Source: Pyropia yezoensis
Taxonomy: Eukaryota > Rhodophyta > Bangiophyceae > Bangiales > Bangiaceae
Assembly (NCBI GenBank): GCA_009829735.1
Contig: CM020620.1
Span: 19,132,020 to 19,196,019 of the forward strand
Reading direction: 5' to 3'
Length of the DNA: 64,000 nucleotides
Shown: positions 1 through 9,900 of the stretch, in pieces
Numbering within the stretch: the first letter of the stretch is position 1
Layout of the letters: each line of letters opens with the position of its first letter
Program-made: the position numbers and the translations under genes
Notes under the pieces: model-generated
Seen by the model: only the letters and a program-made list of their open reading frames with translations
Database searches by the model: none
What the model was told of the DNA's origin: nothing

Positions 1-3000
1 TGGCTCATCTCAGTCAGGCACACGTGATCGGCGAGGTGCCGCGCGGCTACGGCCACGGAGCTGGGGCTGGGCGGGTGCCGCTGGTGCGGGCGGCCGTACC
101 GCGCGCAGCGGGGGCCTCGTGGGCGGAGCTCTCTGTCCGCCCATGAGGCTCTCTGCCGCCTCAACCCCCGTCGCCAACGCGCCCGTGTGGTGGCTGCAGC
201 GGCGCCTGCTGCCGCAGCTGGGGACGGGGGGGACGCGCGCGGCGCAGGTGCGGCACAGGGGGCTGCTGCGGCGGGGGAAGGGCACATGCTGTTTGCGGCC
301 GACCCCCCCGCCTGGGTGGCGGCGCGGGCCGACTTCCTGCGCCGCGCGGCGCCGACAGCGGCCGATTGGTCGCCTCTCGTGGCGTCTGGCGCCCGCACGG
401 TGGCGCACGTGCCGGCGGCACTGCTGGGCGCCTGGAGGGTGCTTGCGGCGGACGCCCTGGACTGGGTCCGCCGCGAGCCGGAGCAGCAGCACGCCTGGCT
501 GTGGCTGCTGCTGCTGCCCTCCCTCCTCCTCCACGTCCCTGCTGTGGCGCCTGCAACCGCGCCCGACGCGCCACTGCCGCCGCTCACCCACCACGTGCGT
601 GCCGAGGCGGTGCTGAACGGCGAGTTCAGCACCGCCCTGGCCGACCGCAATGCGGGGTGTGGCGGCCGTCGTGGCGGCGGCGCTTGGACGGCCCGGCGGA
701 GGGTGGTGCGCGGGGGGGACCAGGCGGCGACTGGGCTGGCGCCATCCCAGCGGCGGGCGCTGCGCCTGGTGCGGGCCGGCCGGCTGAGTGCCGCCGCCCG
801 AGCCCTGGTGGCCGACGAGCCGGCGCCGCACAGCGCCGCCGTGTGGCGGAAGGCGCTCCTCCTCTTCCCTCCGCCGCGTCTGCATCTACCTCCGCCGCGT
901 CGGTGGAGGCCGAGTTTGGCGACCTTCTCGCCGACGCGGCGGATTTTGGCGACGCGCCACGGTGCCGCGGGGGGTGACGCGGGAGGCGATGACGGATGCC
1001 ATCCGCCGAGCCCCCCGGGGCGCGGCGCCGGGCCCGTCTGGCCTGCGGGTCGAGCACCTGTGGGCGCTGGAGGGGGGGGGGCAGGACGCGCTGGTGGGGT
1101 GTTGGAACTGCTGGTGTCGGAGGCGGCGGTCACACGCGTGCCCGCCGCGGCGGCGCACGCCCTCGCTGGCGCGGACCTCCTGCTCCTGGCCAAGCCGGGG
1201 GGGGTCGGACCGGACGGGCTGCCCGGGCTTCGGCCATCGGCATGCCCGAGACCCTCCGCAAGCTGGCGGCGTCGGCACTGGCGGCGACGGTGCGCGGGGC
1301 CGCGGCAGAGCTGCTGGCGCCGGCGCAAGCTGGGGGTGGGGGTGCCGAGCGCGTGTGAGCGGCTCGTGCACGAGCTGGAGGCACACCTCGCCCACCACCC
1401 CCAGCATGCGGTAGTCCAGCTGGACTACCGCAACGCCTTCAACCTGGTGTCGCGGGCGGCCGCCGCAGCCGTACTGCGCCGCGCCCTCCCCCCCCTCGCC
1501 CCATACCTGGAATGGGTGTATGGGGGGGAGGAGGCGCCGACGGTGTACGGCTGGGCGGCCCCGGCGGAGGGGGCGGGCGAGAGCGGTGGGGCTGACGACG
1601 GCGGCGACGATGGCGGCGGCGACGGCGGCGACGATGGCGGCGGCAACGGCGGGGATGCTGGCGGCGGCGACGGCGGGGACAATGGCGACGGCGACGGCGG
1701 CGACGGTGCGGCCCCGGTGGCGGACGGTCCCCCCCCTCTGCCTGTACCGCTCCCCCCACCACCGCCCACCCGTTTGGCGCTGCGGGCCGAGCGGGGCGCG
1801 CAGCAGGGCGACCCGCTCGGCCCGCTGCTGCACGCGGCCGCCCTGTGGCTGGTCCTGCGGCGTCTGCGGGACGGCCACCCCGGCGTGCTCGTCCGCGCTT
1901 TCCACGATGACGTGGTCGCGGCGGGCACGCCGGAGGACCTGGCGGCCGTCATGGCTGACGCGGCCACGGTGGGGGCCAGCGTGGACGCGGAGCTGGCCCC
2001 CGCCAAGTGCACCGGCTAGTCGCCGGCTGGTGCGGCGGCACCGCCGGGGTGGGGGGGGAAGTGGGCCGCCGAGGGGGTGGTGCAGTTCTCCGTTCCCCTC
2101 GGCGGCGCCGCCTTTGTGTCGGCAGGGGTTGACGGCCTCGTGGCCGACCAGCGCCGCCTGGTGGCGGCCATCGCGGCCCTGCCAGCGGAGGAGCTGCAGT
2201 CGCAGCTCCTCCTGCTGCGCCTGTGCGCGGGGCCGCGCGCCAACTACTGGCTGCGCTGCCTCCCGCTGGAGGCCGGCGCGCGGCTGGCTGCGGCGGTCGA
2301 CGCCGACGCCAAGACCGCCCTGGGGGGGATGCTGTGCGACGCACGCGACAGCACCGCCACCCGTGAGGCGGTGCTGGAGCGTGCGGCACTCCCCCCCGCC
2401 ATGGGCGGTCTGGGCGTCGGCGGCCGCACGCGAGTGGTGCCCGCCGCCCTGCTGGCGTCGTGGGTGGACGCGCTGCGGGCGGGGGTGGCGTACTCCCCCA
2501 CGCTGCGCGCCACGGCGGACGGCCTCCTGGCGGTGCCGCGTGTTGCGGCCGACGGTGGGCCGCTGCCGCCCGCCGCCGCTGCTGCGACGGCCAGGAGTGG
2601 GCCGGCGGCCGGGGGGCCGACGGGGGCAGGCGGTTGGGGGCCCGCGGGTGACTCGCCGGCGGGTGCGCGGCCACCACCGCTCCCCGACCCCGACCCCAGC
2701 GCGCCTGCTGCCGGCGCTCTCCGGCAGGCCCTCCTGGGCCTGCTGGCGGCCCACGAGGCGCACTGCGCGGCCCCTGCCAGCGGCCTGCTGTGGTCGCTGG
2801 CGAGGGGGGGGCCCAACGCGGCGGCCGATGAGGCCGCCGACTTTCTGGCCCCTCCCCTGCCGCCCCCCCCCCACTACCCCGAGTACAGCGCCGGTGCGAC
2901 CGACAGCACCTCGGCCGACAGGCCACACAGCCCGGCGCTGTACTCGCCACCCACGTGGCAGTCTCTCCTGGGGGGGGAGGCACCGGCAGCGCAGCGGGAC

Positions 3001-3882
3001 TTGTCCCGCCCCGCCCATGCCGCCGCCCGCGCGCGCATCTACGCCGAGCTATCGCTCTGGCGGCGCGCGGGCATGGCGGCATGCCAGGGGGGTGGGGCGG
3101 CTCGCTGGCTGTCGGCGCTGCCGACGCTGGGGACCACCGGGACCACAATGCACGGCGTCGGCATGCGGGCGGCGGCTCGGCTGTGGCTGGGCGCGCCGCC
3201 GCGGTCCGTACCGCCGGCGCCCCGCTGTCGCTGCGGCCGCGACGCGGACGCGGACGGGCGGCACTTCCTGTCGGCGTGCCCGGAGCAGTCCTCCGGGCAC
3301 GCGCGCCTCCACCACCACCTGGTGCACCTGGTGGCCGAGGCGCTGCGCCGCACGCCCTCGTGGGGGGGGGTGGAGGTGGAGGCTGTGGTGGACCGCGGTC
3401 GGGGCGCGCTTCGCCCCGACCTGCGCGCCACGCACGCCTCGTCGGGGGCGGTGGTGTGGGCGGACGCGTCGGTGACGGCGCCATTTGGCCCCCGCACCAC
3501 CGCCCCGACTGCCGCCAGCCCCCTGCGGGCTGTTGCGGCCGAGACGCGGGAGAGGGACAAGGTGGCAAAGTATGCCACCTCCCTCCCCGGGCCGGCCGCC
3601 TCCCACACCTTCACACCGTTGGTGTGGGAGGCGTTTGGGCGCATCGGCCCCGCCACCGCCAAGTGGCTGCGGGGGGCCATGCGGGGACCGGCCCTTGCGG
3701 GGGTGCGGTCCACCCTGCTGACCCGGGTGTCTGTTGCTTTGTGGCGGTCCTACTCCCGCGCTGTGTCTCTTGGGTACAGCCGGTGCTTTGGGACTGGGGG
3801 GGAGGTCCCGGCGGGGGACGTGGGGGGGCCACTTGGCCCGCGTGATCACTTTGTGAGGGTGGGTGAGAGAATTGGGGAGTAG
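1..3882 (+). pseudogene. ORF2 of copy 1: reverse transcriptase / RLE polyprotein, broken
   Basis: The product would be the ORF2 protein of an R2/NeSL-like element, which nicks its target with a C-terminal restriction-like endonuclease and reverse transcribes its own RNA there. Visible parts are RT motif A (QLDYRNAFN, near 1420-1440), motif B (GAQQGDPLGPLL, near 1797-1830), the FHDD active site (near 1900-1912), the CCHC knuckle CRCGRDADADGRHFLSAC (near 3228-3280) and the RLE start RPDL (near 3415). Compared with copy 2 there are single-base losses near 655 and 950, further indels between about 890 and 1340, and an in-frame TAG at 2017-2019 where copy 2 has TGG. The 2077-3882 part is open and matches copy 2 closely. 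It cannot encode a full protein as read; some indels in G runs could be sequencing errors. Confidence 0.8.
1591..1707 (+). repeat. GGCGAC-type microsatellite inside RT domain (copy 1)
   Basis: Imperfect GGC/GAC triplet repeats encode a Gly-Asp stretch between RT motifs A and B. The same tract is at 8934-9050 in copy 2 and, diverged, at about 16275-16410 in copy 3, so it is an inherited part of the element. Confidence 0.85.
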
Positions 3883-3927
3883 TGATTGGGTGTCAGGGGG
3901 AGTTGATCCCTGGACCGCCAATTAAAC

Positions 3928-3978
3928 TAGTATAGTGGTCAGTATGCCCGCCTGTCACGCGGGAGACCCGGGTTCAAT
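3928..3978 (+). pseudogene. tRNA-Asp(GTC) gene fragment, bases about 8-60, between element copies
   Basis: The 51 nt run from the D arm (TAGTATAGTGG, a box A match) through a perfect 5-bp anticodon stem CCCGC/GCGGG around loop CTGTCAC (anticodon GTC, Asp) to the middle of the T loop (CCGGGTTCAAT). Both halves of the acceptor stem and the 3' side of the T stem are missing: the 5' neighbour is the 3' end of copy 1, and the 3' neighbour is the start of copy 2. The same 51 nt recur without change at 11271-11321. It cannot fold as a complete tRNA, so it is either a long target-site duplication from insertion into tRNA-Asp genes or a tRNA-derived part of the element. Confidence 0.85.
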
Positions 3979-4019
3979 CGGTTCCTCTGGCGATCCCGGT
4001 GGGAGAGTGCTCGTTTTTT
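3928..4019 (+). promoter_or_regulatory. Possible RNA polymerase III unit: tRNA boxes A/B followed by T6
   Basis: The tRNA-Asp piece keeps box A (TAGTATAGTGG) and most of box B (GGTTCAAT, with a poor 3' half). A run of six T, the usual Pol III stop signal, lies at 4014-4019, about 35 nt after the tRNA piece. The second junction has the same arrangement (11271-11321, T6 at 11357-11362). Transcription is inferred only; the damaged second half of box B weakens it. Confidence 0.3.
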
Positions 4020-4087
4020 CGCGGTAGGACGGTGGGGGGGGGTGCGGGTCACCCCCCCATCGCTTTTCTGGGCCGCGGGAGGGCGGT

Positions 4088-6976
4088 ATGGAGGGGGATC
4101 GGCGCGTTGTTGACCTGGTGGTCCGCGGCGTCGACGCTGTCGTCGACGTCGCGGTCGGCCCGGCGTCGGAATTTAATTTCCGGCGTCGCGGCCAGATGCT
4201 TACGGCGGTATTAACCCGCTTGATGGCCAACCACGAGTCGGCGATTGGCGCCATCGCGGTGTCAGGAGGAGTTCTGGCGGGAGTTGCACACGCTTCTGCC
4301 CCGTTGTCGGGAGGTGGTGCTTCCGTCCCGCCGGTCACGGCGCCGGCGGACTTTGGCGGCCTCTCGGGGTGCCCCCCGGGGAGCTCATCCCCTGCGGTTT
4401 GCGGCGCTGGCTCGGCGCCAGCGCCCTGTTTGTCTGGGTGTGCGGCGCGGCCGGCAGCGGCGGCGGGGCGTGGCGGTGGTGCGGCGGAGGTCGCTGGTGC
4501 GGGACCCCCCTCTGCCCTCCTTTCTGCCCTCGCGGCGGCTGCGGCGGCTTCTCGGGTGCCTGGCGCCGCGGCAGCGGCTGGGGGTGCTGCTGCTGGGCTG
4601 GGCCGGGCGGTGGGTGGCCACGGAGCCACGAGCGCTGTGGGTGCGGAGGCTGGGCGGACTGCCGCAGCGTCGGCCGCCGTCGGCCGCACGGGCGCGGGTG
4701 ACGGTGTCTTCCCTCGTGTCGGCGGTGGTGTGTCGGGCGGTGGGGACGGCGCTGGACAGTTGGGTGGTACGGGAGGAGGTGCGGCGCGTGGAGGTGCGGG
4801 TCTCGGTGGCGGTGGACAAGGTGGACGTGCTGGAGCTGGTCAAGGTCTACCGGTACTTCCTCAAGGTCTACCGGCACAACCTCGACAAGGACAACAGGGC
4901 GGTCAAGGCGGCCAAGGTCGTGGTGGGGGGGGTGGATTGTGTCTGCCTGGGTGTGGGGGGGGGTGTGTGGCGGGTCGTGGCGTGGTGGGTGGCCGCGCTG
5001 CTGCCGCCCCGCTTGCCGCCCCGCGTGACCCCTCGCTGGTAGCTCCGCCCGCTGGCGGGGCTGCCGCCACCGGGGGGGCACCGGGCGGCTGGTTGGCGGC
5101 GGTGCAGCGCGGTCTGAGCCACCACGCCCGCGCGCCCATGTCACCCACCCTCACAGGCGGCCAAGGCGGGCTGACAAAAACAGGCGGGCGGGACGCCCGC
5201 GCCTCTGGTGGTGGTGGGTGTGCAGCTGGTGTGGGTCCTGCGGCTGCGGCCGGTCATGCCGCCTCGGCGGGCGGGGACTGTGGCGCTCCAGGTGGCCGTG
5301 CTGGTGGAGCTGCTGGGGGGGGTGCTGGGCAGTCTGCTGGCGGTGGGGCTGCGGGCGCCGGACGGGGTTGGGGGCGGGCTGCTGCCGACGCCGACGCCGA
5401 CGCCCGCGCCGCCACAGCCGCGGCGGAGCTGTGCCGCGTCCGCCGCCGCACCGTCGACGCCCCCACCTTCGAGACAGTGTATGTCACGGGGGTGTCTCGT
5501 GACGTCCGTCAGCACCGCATGCGCGCGTTGCTGGCGGACGTCACGGGGGTCGACGCCCACAATTTTGTGGACGTCGACCGGTTCGGCACGACCACCGCCG
5601 TGACGGTGGTGGCTGCGGCGGCGGACGCTTTTCGGCTGGCGGTGGGGCGTGGGCGGGCGGCCACCGTACTGCGCCTCCTCCCCGGCGCCGACCCGTGGGC
5701 ACCGGCCCTCCTGCGCGCCGCGCGTCGGCGCGGCCTGGGTGGTGCGGCCGCGGCCGAGGCGGCGGCCGATTTTTGTCGCCGCCGCCTTGAGGCCAAGCTG
5801 GCCCAGCTCCCCGCCCGTGCGGCCATGCACCCCCACCTGCGTGCGGCGCTGCGTGCCCACATTGCGGGCATGCTGGCGTCGCACGCGGGTGGAGGCACAG
5901 CCCCGGCGTCACCTGGGGGCCCCACCCCGAGCTGCCAACCGCCACAACACGGTGATTTGGCGGCCGGCCGGCAGCCGCAGCAGCCGGCCCGCGGCGCTGT
6001 CGCCGAGAACGGCATGGCGCCGCCACTCGCAACGACAGCCCAGCCGGCTGCCGCCCCAGAATCTGCCGCGAAAGGAGCCGCCCGGCTGGCCGCGGCGGGG
6101 ACGGCGGGGGGCGAAGCTGGCGTGGCTGCGGCGGGCGGCGACGCAATGGACACCTCGCCGGCCGCCTCCTCCGACACGTGCTCACCCCCGCCGCCTGACC
6201 CGGCCACTACGGCTGGCCCCCGCCTGCCCCCGCCCGCTGGCCGCTTCGCGGCCGCTCCCGCCGACCTGGAGTTGCCGGTGGTCGGCGGTGACATGGCCGG
6301 CGTGACGGGGGCGGCCGTGGACGGCCATTTCGCGGTGGGCCAGGGGGCCGTGTGGCCGAGCCGCAGCCCAGGCGCTGCCCAGGTGGCACCCCCCCTCGCG
6401 CCTGCCTTGCCGCCCTCCGCTGGCCCTCCCATCCGCCGGAGCTGGGTCCGGCGAGCCCCCCCCGTGGCACAGCCGCCGGGCACAGGTACGCTGGCCTGCG
6501 GGGAGCTCCCGCCGCTCCCTCCGCCGCCGGCCTCGCCCCCCCTGGGCGCGGTTCGGGCAACCGCTTTTGCGGCCTCGGTGGCGCTGCCGCTCGAGGTAGC
6601 CGCCCGCAAGCGGGCCGCGACCGAGCGCAGCCGCTCGCCTGCGCCCCGCCCACGGGCGGGACGTGGGCAGGCGCGTCAGGCGCTGGCAGTTTCGCGCCTC
6701 GGCGGCGCGCCCGCGTCGCCTGGCCGCACGGCCGGCTGCTGCACACGGGCTGCGCGGTCGGCCGCGCGCGCCGCTGTCGCACAGCAGGCCGGTCGCCCCT
6801 CTGCCCTCAAACGCGCCCGCCGCGCCGCGGCGGCGGCCTTCCCACCGCCACAGACGGGACCTGGGGCCGCCACCGTCGCGTCGACGTCGGCAAGTGTGCC
6901 CTCCTCCCCCGCCACCCCTGGGCCATACCGGCCGGGGGCTGCGGCCCGCGTCAGCGACGAGGGACACAATGAGTGA
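4088..6976 (+). CDS. ORF1 protein of non-LTR retrotransposon (copy 2)
   Basis: This 962-codon ORF begins at the first good ATG after the 5' UTR (MEGDRRVVDL). Its first 450 residues or so are Gly/Ala-rich and may be partly non-coding in this frame, because another frame over 4245-5042 looks more protein-like. A compact segment near 5475-5700 (VYVTGVSRDVRQHRMRALL ... VDVDRFGTTTAVTVV) has the alternating beta-alpha pattern expected of an RRM-like nucleic-acid-binding fold, which ORF1 proteins of several non-LTR groups have; this assignment is inference. The same segment is conserved in copy 3 (about 12980-13210). The C-terminal third is Pro/Ala/Arg-rich and basic, fitting RNA binding. It ends ...DEGHNE, and its stop overlaps the ORF2 start. 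No CCHC knuckle was seen. Confidence 0.7.
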   Translation: MEGDRRVVDLVVRGVDAVVDVAVGPASEFNFRRRGQMLTAVLTRLMANHESAIGAIAVSGGVLAGVAHASAPLSGGGASVPPVTAPADFGGLSGCPPGSSSPAVCGAGSAPAPCLSGCAARPAAAAGRGGGAAEVAGAGPPSALLSALAAAAAASRVPGAAAAAGGAAAGLGRAVGGHGATSAVGAEAGRTAAASAAVGRTGAGDGVFPRVGGGVSGGGDGAGQLGGTGGGAARGGAGLGGGGQGGRAGAGQGLPVLPQGLPAQPRQGQQGGQGGQGRGGGGGLCLPGCGGGCVAGRGVVGGRAAAAPLAAPRDPSLVAPPAGGAAATGGAPGGWLAAVQRGLSHHARAPMSPTLTGGQGGLTKTGGRDARASGGGGCAAGVGPAAAAGHAASAGGDCGAPGGRAGGAAGGGAGQSAGGGAAGAGRGWGRAAADADADARAATAAAELCRVRRRTVDAPTFETVYVTGVSRDVRQHRMRALLADVTGVDAHNFVDVDRFGTTTAVTVVAAAADAFRLAVGRGRAATVLRLLPGADPWAPALLRAARRRGLGGAAAAEAAADFCRRRLEAKLAQLPARAAMHPHLRAALRAHIAGMLASHAGGGTAPASPGGPTPSCQPPQHGDLAAGRQPQQPARGAVAENGMAPPLATTAQPAAAPESAAKGAARLAAAGTAGGEAGVAAAGGDAMDTSPAASSDTCSPPPPDPATTAGPRLPPPAGRFAAAPADLELPVVGGDMAGVTGAAVDGHFAVGQGAVWPSRSPGAAQVAPPLAPALPPSAGPPIRRSWVRRAPPVAQPPGTGTLACGELPPLPPPPASPPLGAVRATAFAASVALPLEVAARKRAATERSRSPAPRPRAGRGQARQALAVSRLGGAPASPGRTAGCCTRAARSAARAAVAQQAGRPSALKRARRAAAAAFPPPQTGPGAATVASTSASVPSSPATPGPYRPGAAARVSDEGHNE

Positions 6977-9900
6977 CCCTCTGGGCGCGGGCGGGGGCCC
7001 GGGTGCCGACACGGTGCCATCACGCACCGTGCCGGCTCCCGGAAGGGGGGGGGGCGGCGGCCGACGCGGCGACGTCGGCGAGCGGGGGGGGGGGGCGGGC
7101 GCTGGTGCGGCCGTGGCCGCCGACCCCCGGGGCGGCGCCACGGCGGCGGCGGAGGCGACGGCCGGGACGACGGTGGCAACGGCGGCGGCGACGGCGGCGG
7201 GGGAGGCGACGGCGGGGACGGCGGCGGCGGCACCGGCAGCGGCGGTGGCGAAGGCGGATGGCGGTGCAGCGCCTCCCTGCGTCTGCCCGGTGGTGGGCTG
7301 CCGCGTGGTTCCCCGCGGGGCCGTCGCAGATCGCGCGGGCCTGGCTCATCTCAGTCAGGCCCACGTGATCGGCGAGGTGCCCGCGGCAACGGCCACGGAG
7401 CTGGGGCTGGGCGGGTGCCGCTGGTGCGGGCGGCCGTACCGCGCGCAGCGGGGGCCTCGTGGGCGGAGCTCTCTGTCCGCCCATGAGGCTCTCTGCCGCC
7501 TCAACCCCCGTCGCCAAGGCGCCCGTGTGGTGGCTGCAGCGGCGCCTGCTGCCGCAGCTGGGGACGGGGGGGACGCGCGCGGCGCAGGTGCGGCACAGGG
7601 GGCTGCTGCGGCGGGGGAATGGCACACGCTGTTTGCGGCCGACCCCCCCGCCTGGGTGGCGGCGCGGGCCGACTTCCTGCGCCGCGCGGCGCCGACAGCG
7701 GCCGATTGGTCGCCTCTCGTGGCGTCTGGCGCCCGCACGGTGGCGCACGTGCCGGCGGCACTGCTGGGCGCCTGGAGGGTGGTTGCGGCGGACGCCCTGG
7801 ACTGGGTCCGCCGCGAGCCGGAGCAGCAGCACGCCTGGCTGTGGCTGCTGCTGCTGCCCTCCCTCCTCCTCCACGTGCCTGCTGTGGCGCCTGCAACCGC
7901 GCCCGACGCGCCACTGCCGCCGCTCACCCACCACGTGCGTGCCGAGGCGGTGCTGAACGGCGAGTTCAGCACCGCCCTGGCCGACCGCAATGCGGGGGTG
8001 TGGCGGCCGTCGTGGCGGCGGCGCTTGGACGGCCGGCGGAGGGTGGTGCGCGGGGGGGACCAGGCGGCGACTGGGCTGGCGCCATCCCAGCGGCGGGCGC
8101 TGCGCCTGGTGCGGGCCGGCCGGCTGAGTGCCGCCGCCCGAGCCCTGGTGGCCGACGAGCCGGCGCCGCACAGCGCCGCCGTGTGGCGGAAGGCGCTCCT
8201 CCTCTTCCCTCCCGCCGCGTCTGCATCTACCTCCGCCGCGTCGGTGGAGGCCGAGTTTGGCGACCTTCTCGCCGACGCGGCGGATTTTGGCGACGCCGCC
8301 ACGGTGCCGCGGGGGGTGACGCGGGAGGCGGTGACGGATGCCATCCGCCGAGCCTCCCAGGGCGCGGCGCCGGGCCCGTCTGGCCTGCGGGTCGAGCACC
8401 CGTGGGCGCTGGAGGGGGGGGGGCAGGACGCGCTGGTGGGGGTGTTGGAGCTGCTGGTGTCGGACGCGGCGGTCACACGCGTGCCCGCCGCGGCGGCGCA
8501 CGCCCTCGCTGGCGCGGACCTCCTGCTCCTGGCCAAGCCGGGGGGGGTCGGACCGGACGGGCTGCCCGGGCTTCGGCCCATCGGCATGCCCGAGACCCTC
8601 CGCAAGCTGGCGGCGTCGGCACTGGCGGCGACGGTGCGCGGGGCCGCGGCAGAGCTGCTGTCGCCGGCGCAGCTGGGGGTGGGGGTGCCGAGCGCGTGTG
8701 AGCGGCTCGTGCACGAGCTGGAGGCACACCTCGCCCACCACCCCCAGCATGCGGTAGTCCAGCTGGACTACCGCAACGCCTTCAACCTGGTGTCGCGGGC
8801 GGCCGCCGCAGCCGTACTGCGCCGCGCCCTCCCCCCCCTCGCCCCATACCTGGAATGGGTGTATGGGGGGGAGGAGGCGCCGACGGTGTACGGCTGGGCG
8901 GCCGCGGCGGAGGGGGCGGGCGAGAGCGGTGGGGCTGACGACGGCGGCGACGATGGCGGCGGCGACGGCGGCGACGATGGCGGCGGCAACGGCGGGGATG
9001 CTGGCGGCGGCGACGGCGGGGACAATGGCGACGGCGACGGCGGCGACGGTGCGGCCCCGGTGGCAGACGGTCCCCCCCCTCTGCCTGTACCGCTCCCCCC
9101 ACCACCGCCCACCCGTTTGGCGCTGCGGGCCGAGCGGGGCGCGCAGCAGGGCGACCCGCTCGGCCCGCTGCTGCACGCGGCCGCCCTGTGGCTGGTCCTG
9201 CGGCGTCTGCGGGACGGCCACCCCGGCGTGCTCGTCCGCGCTTTCCACGATGACGTGGTCGCGGCGGGCACGCCGGAGGACCTGGCGGCCGTCATGGCTG
9301 ACGCGGCCACGGTGGGGGCCAGCGTGGACGCGGAGCTGGCCCCCGCCAAGTGCACCGGCTGGTCGACGGCTGGTGCGGCGGCACCGCCGGGGTGGGGGGG
9401 GAAGTGGGCCGCCGAGGGGGTGGTGCAGTTCTCCGTTCCCCTCGGCGGCGCCGCCTTTGTGTCGGCAGGCGTTGACGGCCTCGTGGCCGACCAGCGCCGC
9501 CTGGTGGCGGCCATCGCGGCCCTGCCAGCGGAGGAGCTGCAGTCGCAGCTCCTCCTGCTGCGCCTGTGCGCGGGGCCGCGCGCCAACTACTGGCTGCGCT
9601 GCCTCCCGCTGGAGGCCGGCGCGCGGCTGGCTGCGGCGGTCGACGCCGACGCCAAGACCGCCCTGGGGGGGATGCTGTGCGACGCACGCGCTAGCACCGC
9701 CACCCGTGAGGCGGTGCTGGAGCGTGCGGCACTCCCCCCCGCCATGGGCGGTCTGGGCGTCGGCGGCCGCACGCGTGTAGTACCCGCCGCCCTGCTGGCG
9801 TCGTGGGTGGACGCGCTGCGGGCGGGGGCGGCGTACTCCCCCACGCTGCGCGCCACGGCGGACGGCCTCCTGGCGGTTCCGCGTGTTGCGGCCGACGGTG

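Larger units (their letters stand above)
1..3927 (+). mobile_element. RLE-type non-LTR retrotransposon, copy 1 (5' part outside window)
   Basis: This is the 3' half of a GC-rich non-LTR element. It runs from within the N-terminal zinc-finger region of ORF2 to a short 3' UTR that ends where a tRNA-Asp piece begins. Position 1 corresponds to about 7342 of copy 2, and the two copies are near identical by eye apart from scattered substitutions and short indels, mostly in G or C runs. No LTR and no poly(A) tail is seen. Its 3' UTR (3883-3927) matches that of copy 2 (11226-11270) except for a few bases. It is the first member of a head-to-tail array whose upstream part lies outside the window. Confidence 0.85.

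Noticed and set aside
3928-4000. Intact tRNA-Asp gene
   Set aside because: Only the D arm, anticodon arm and half of the T arm are present; the flanks cannot complete the acceptor or T stem.
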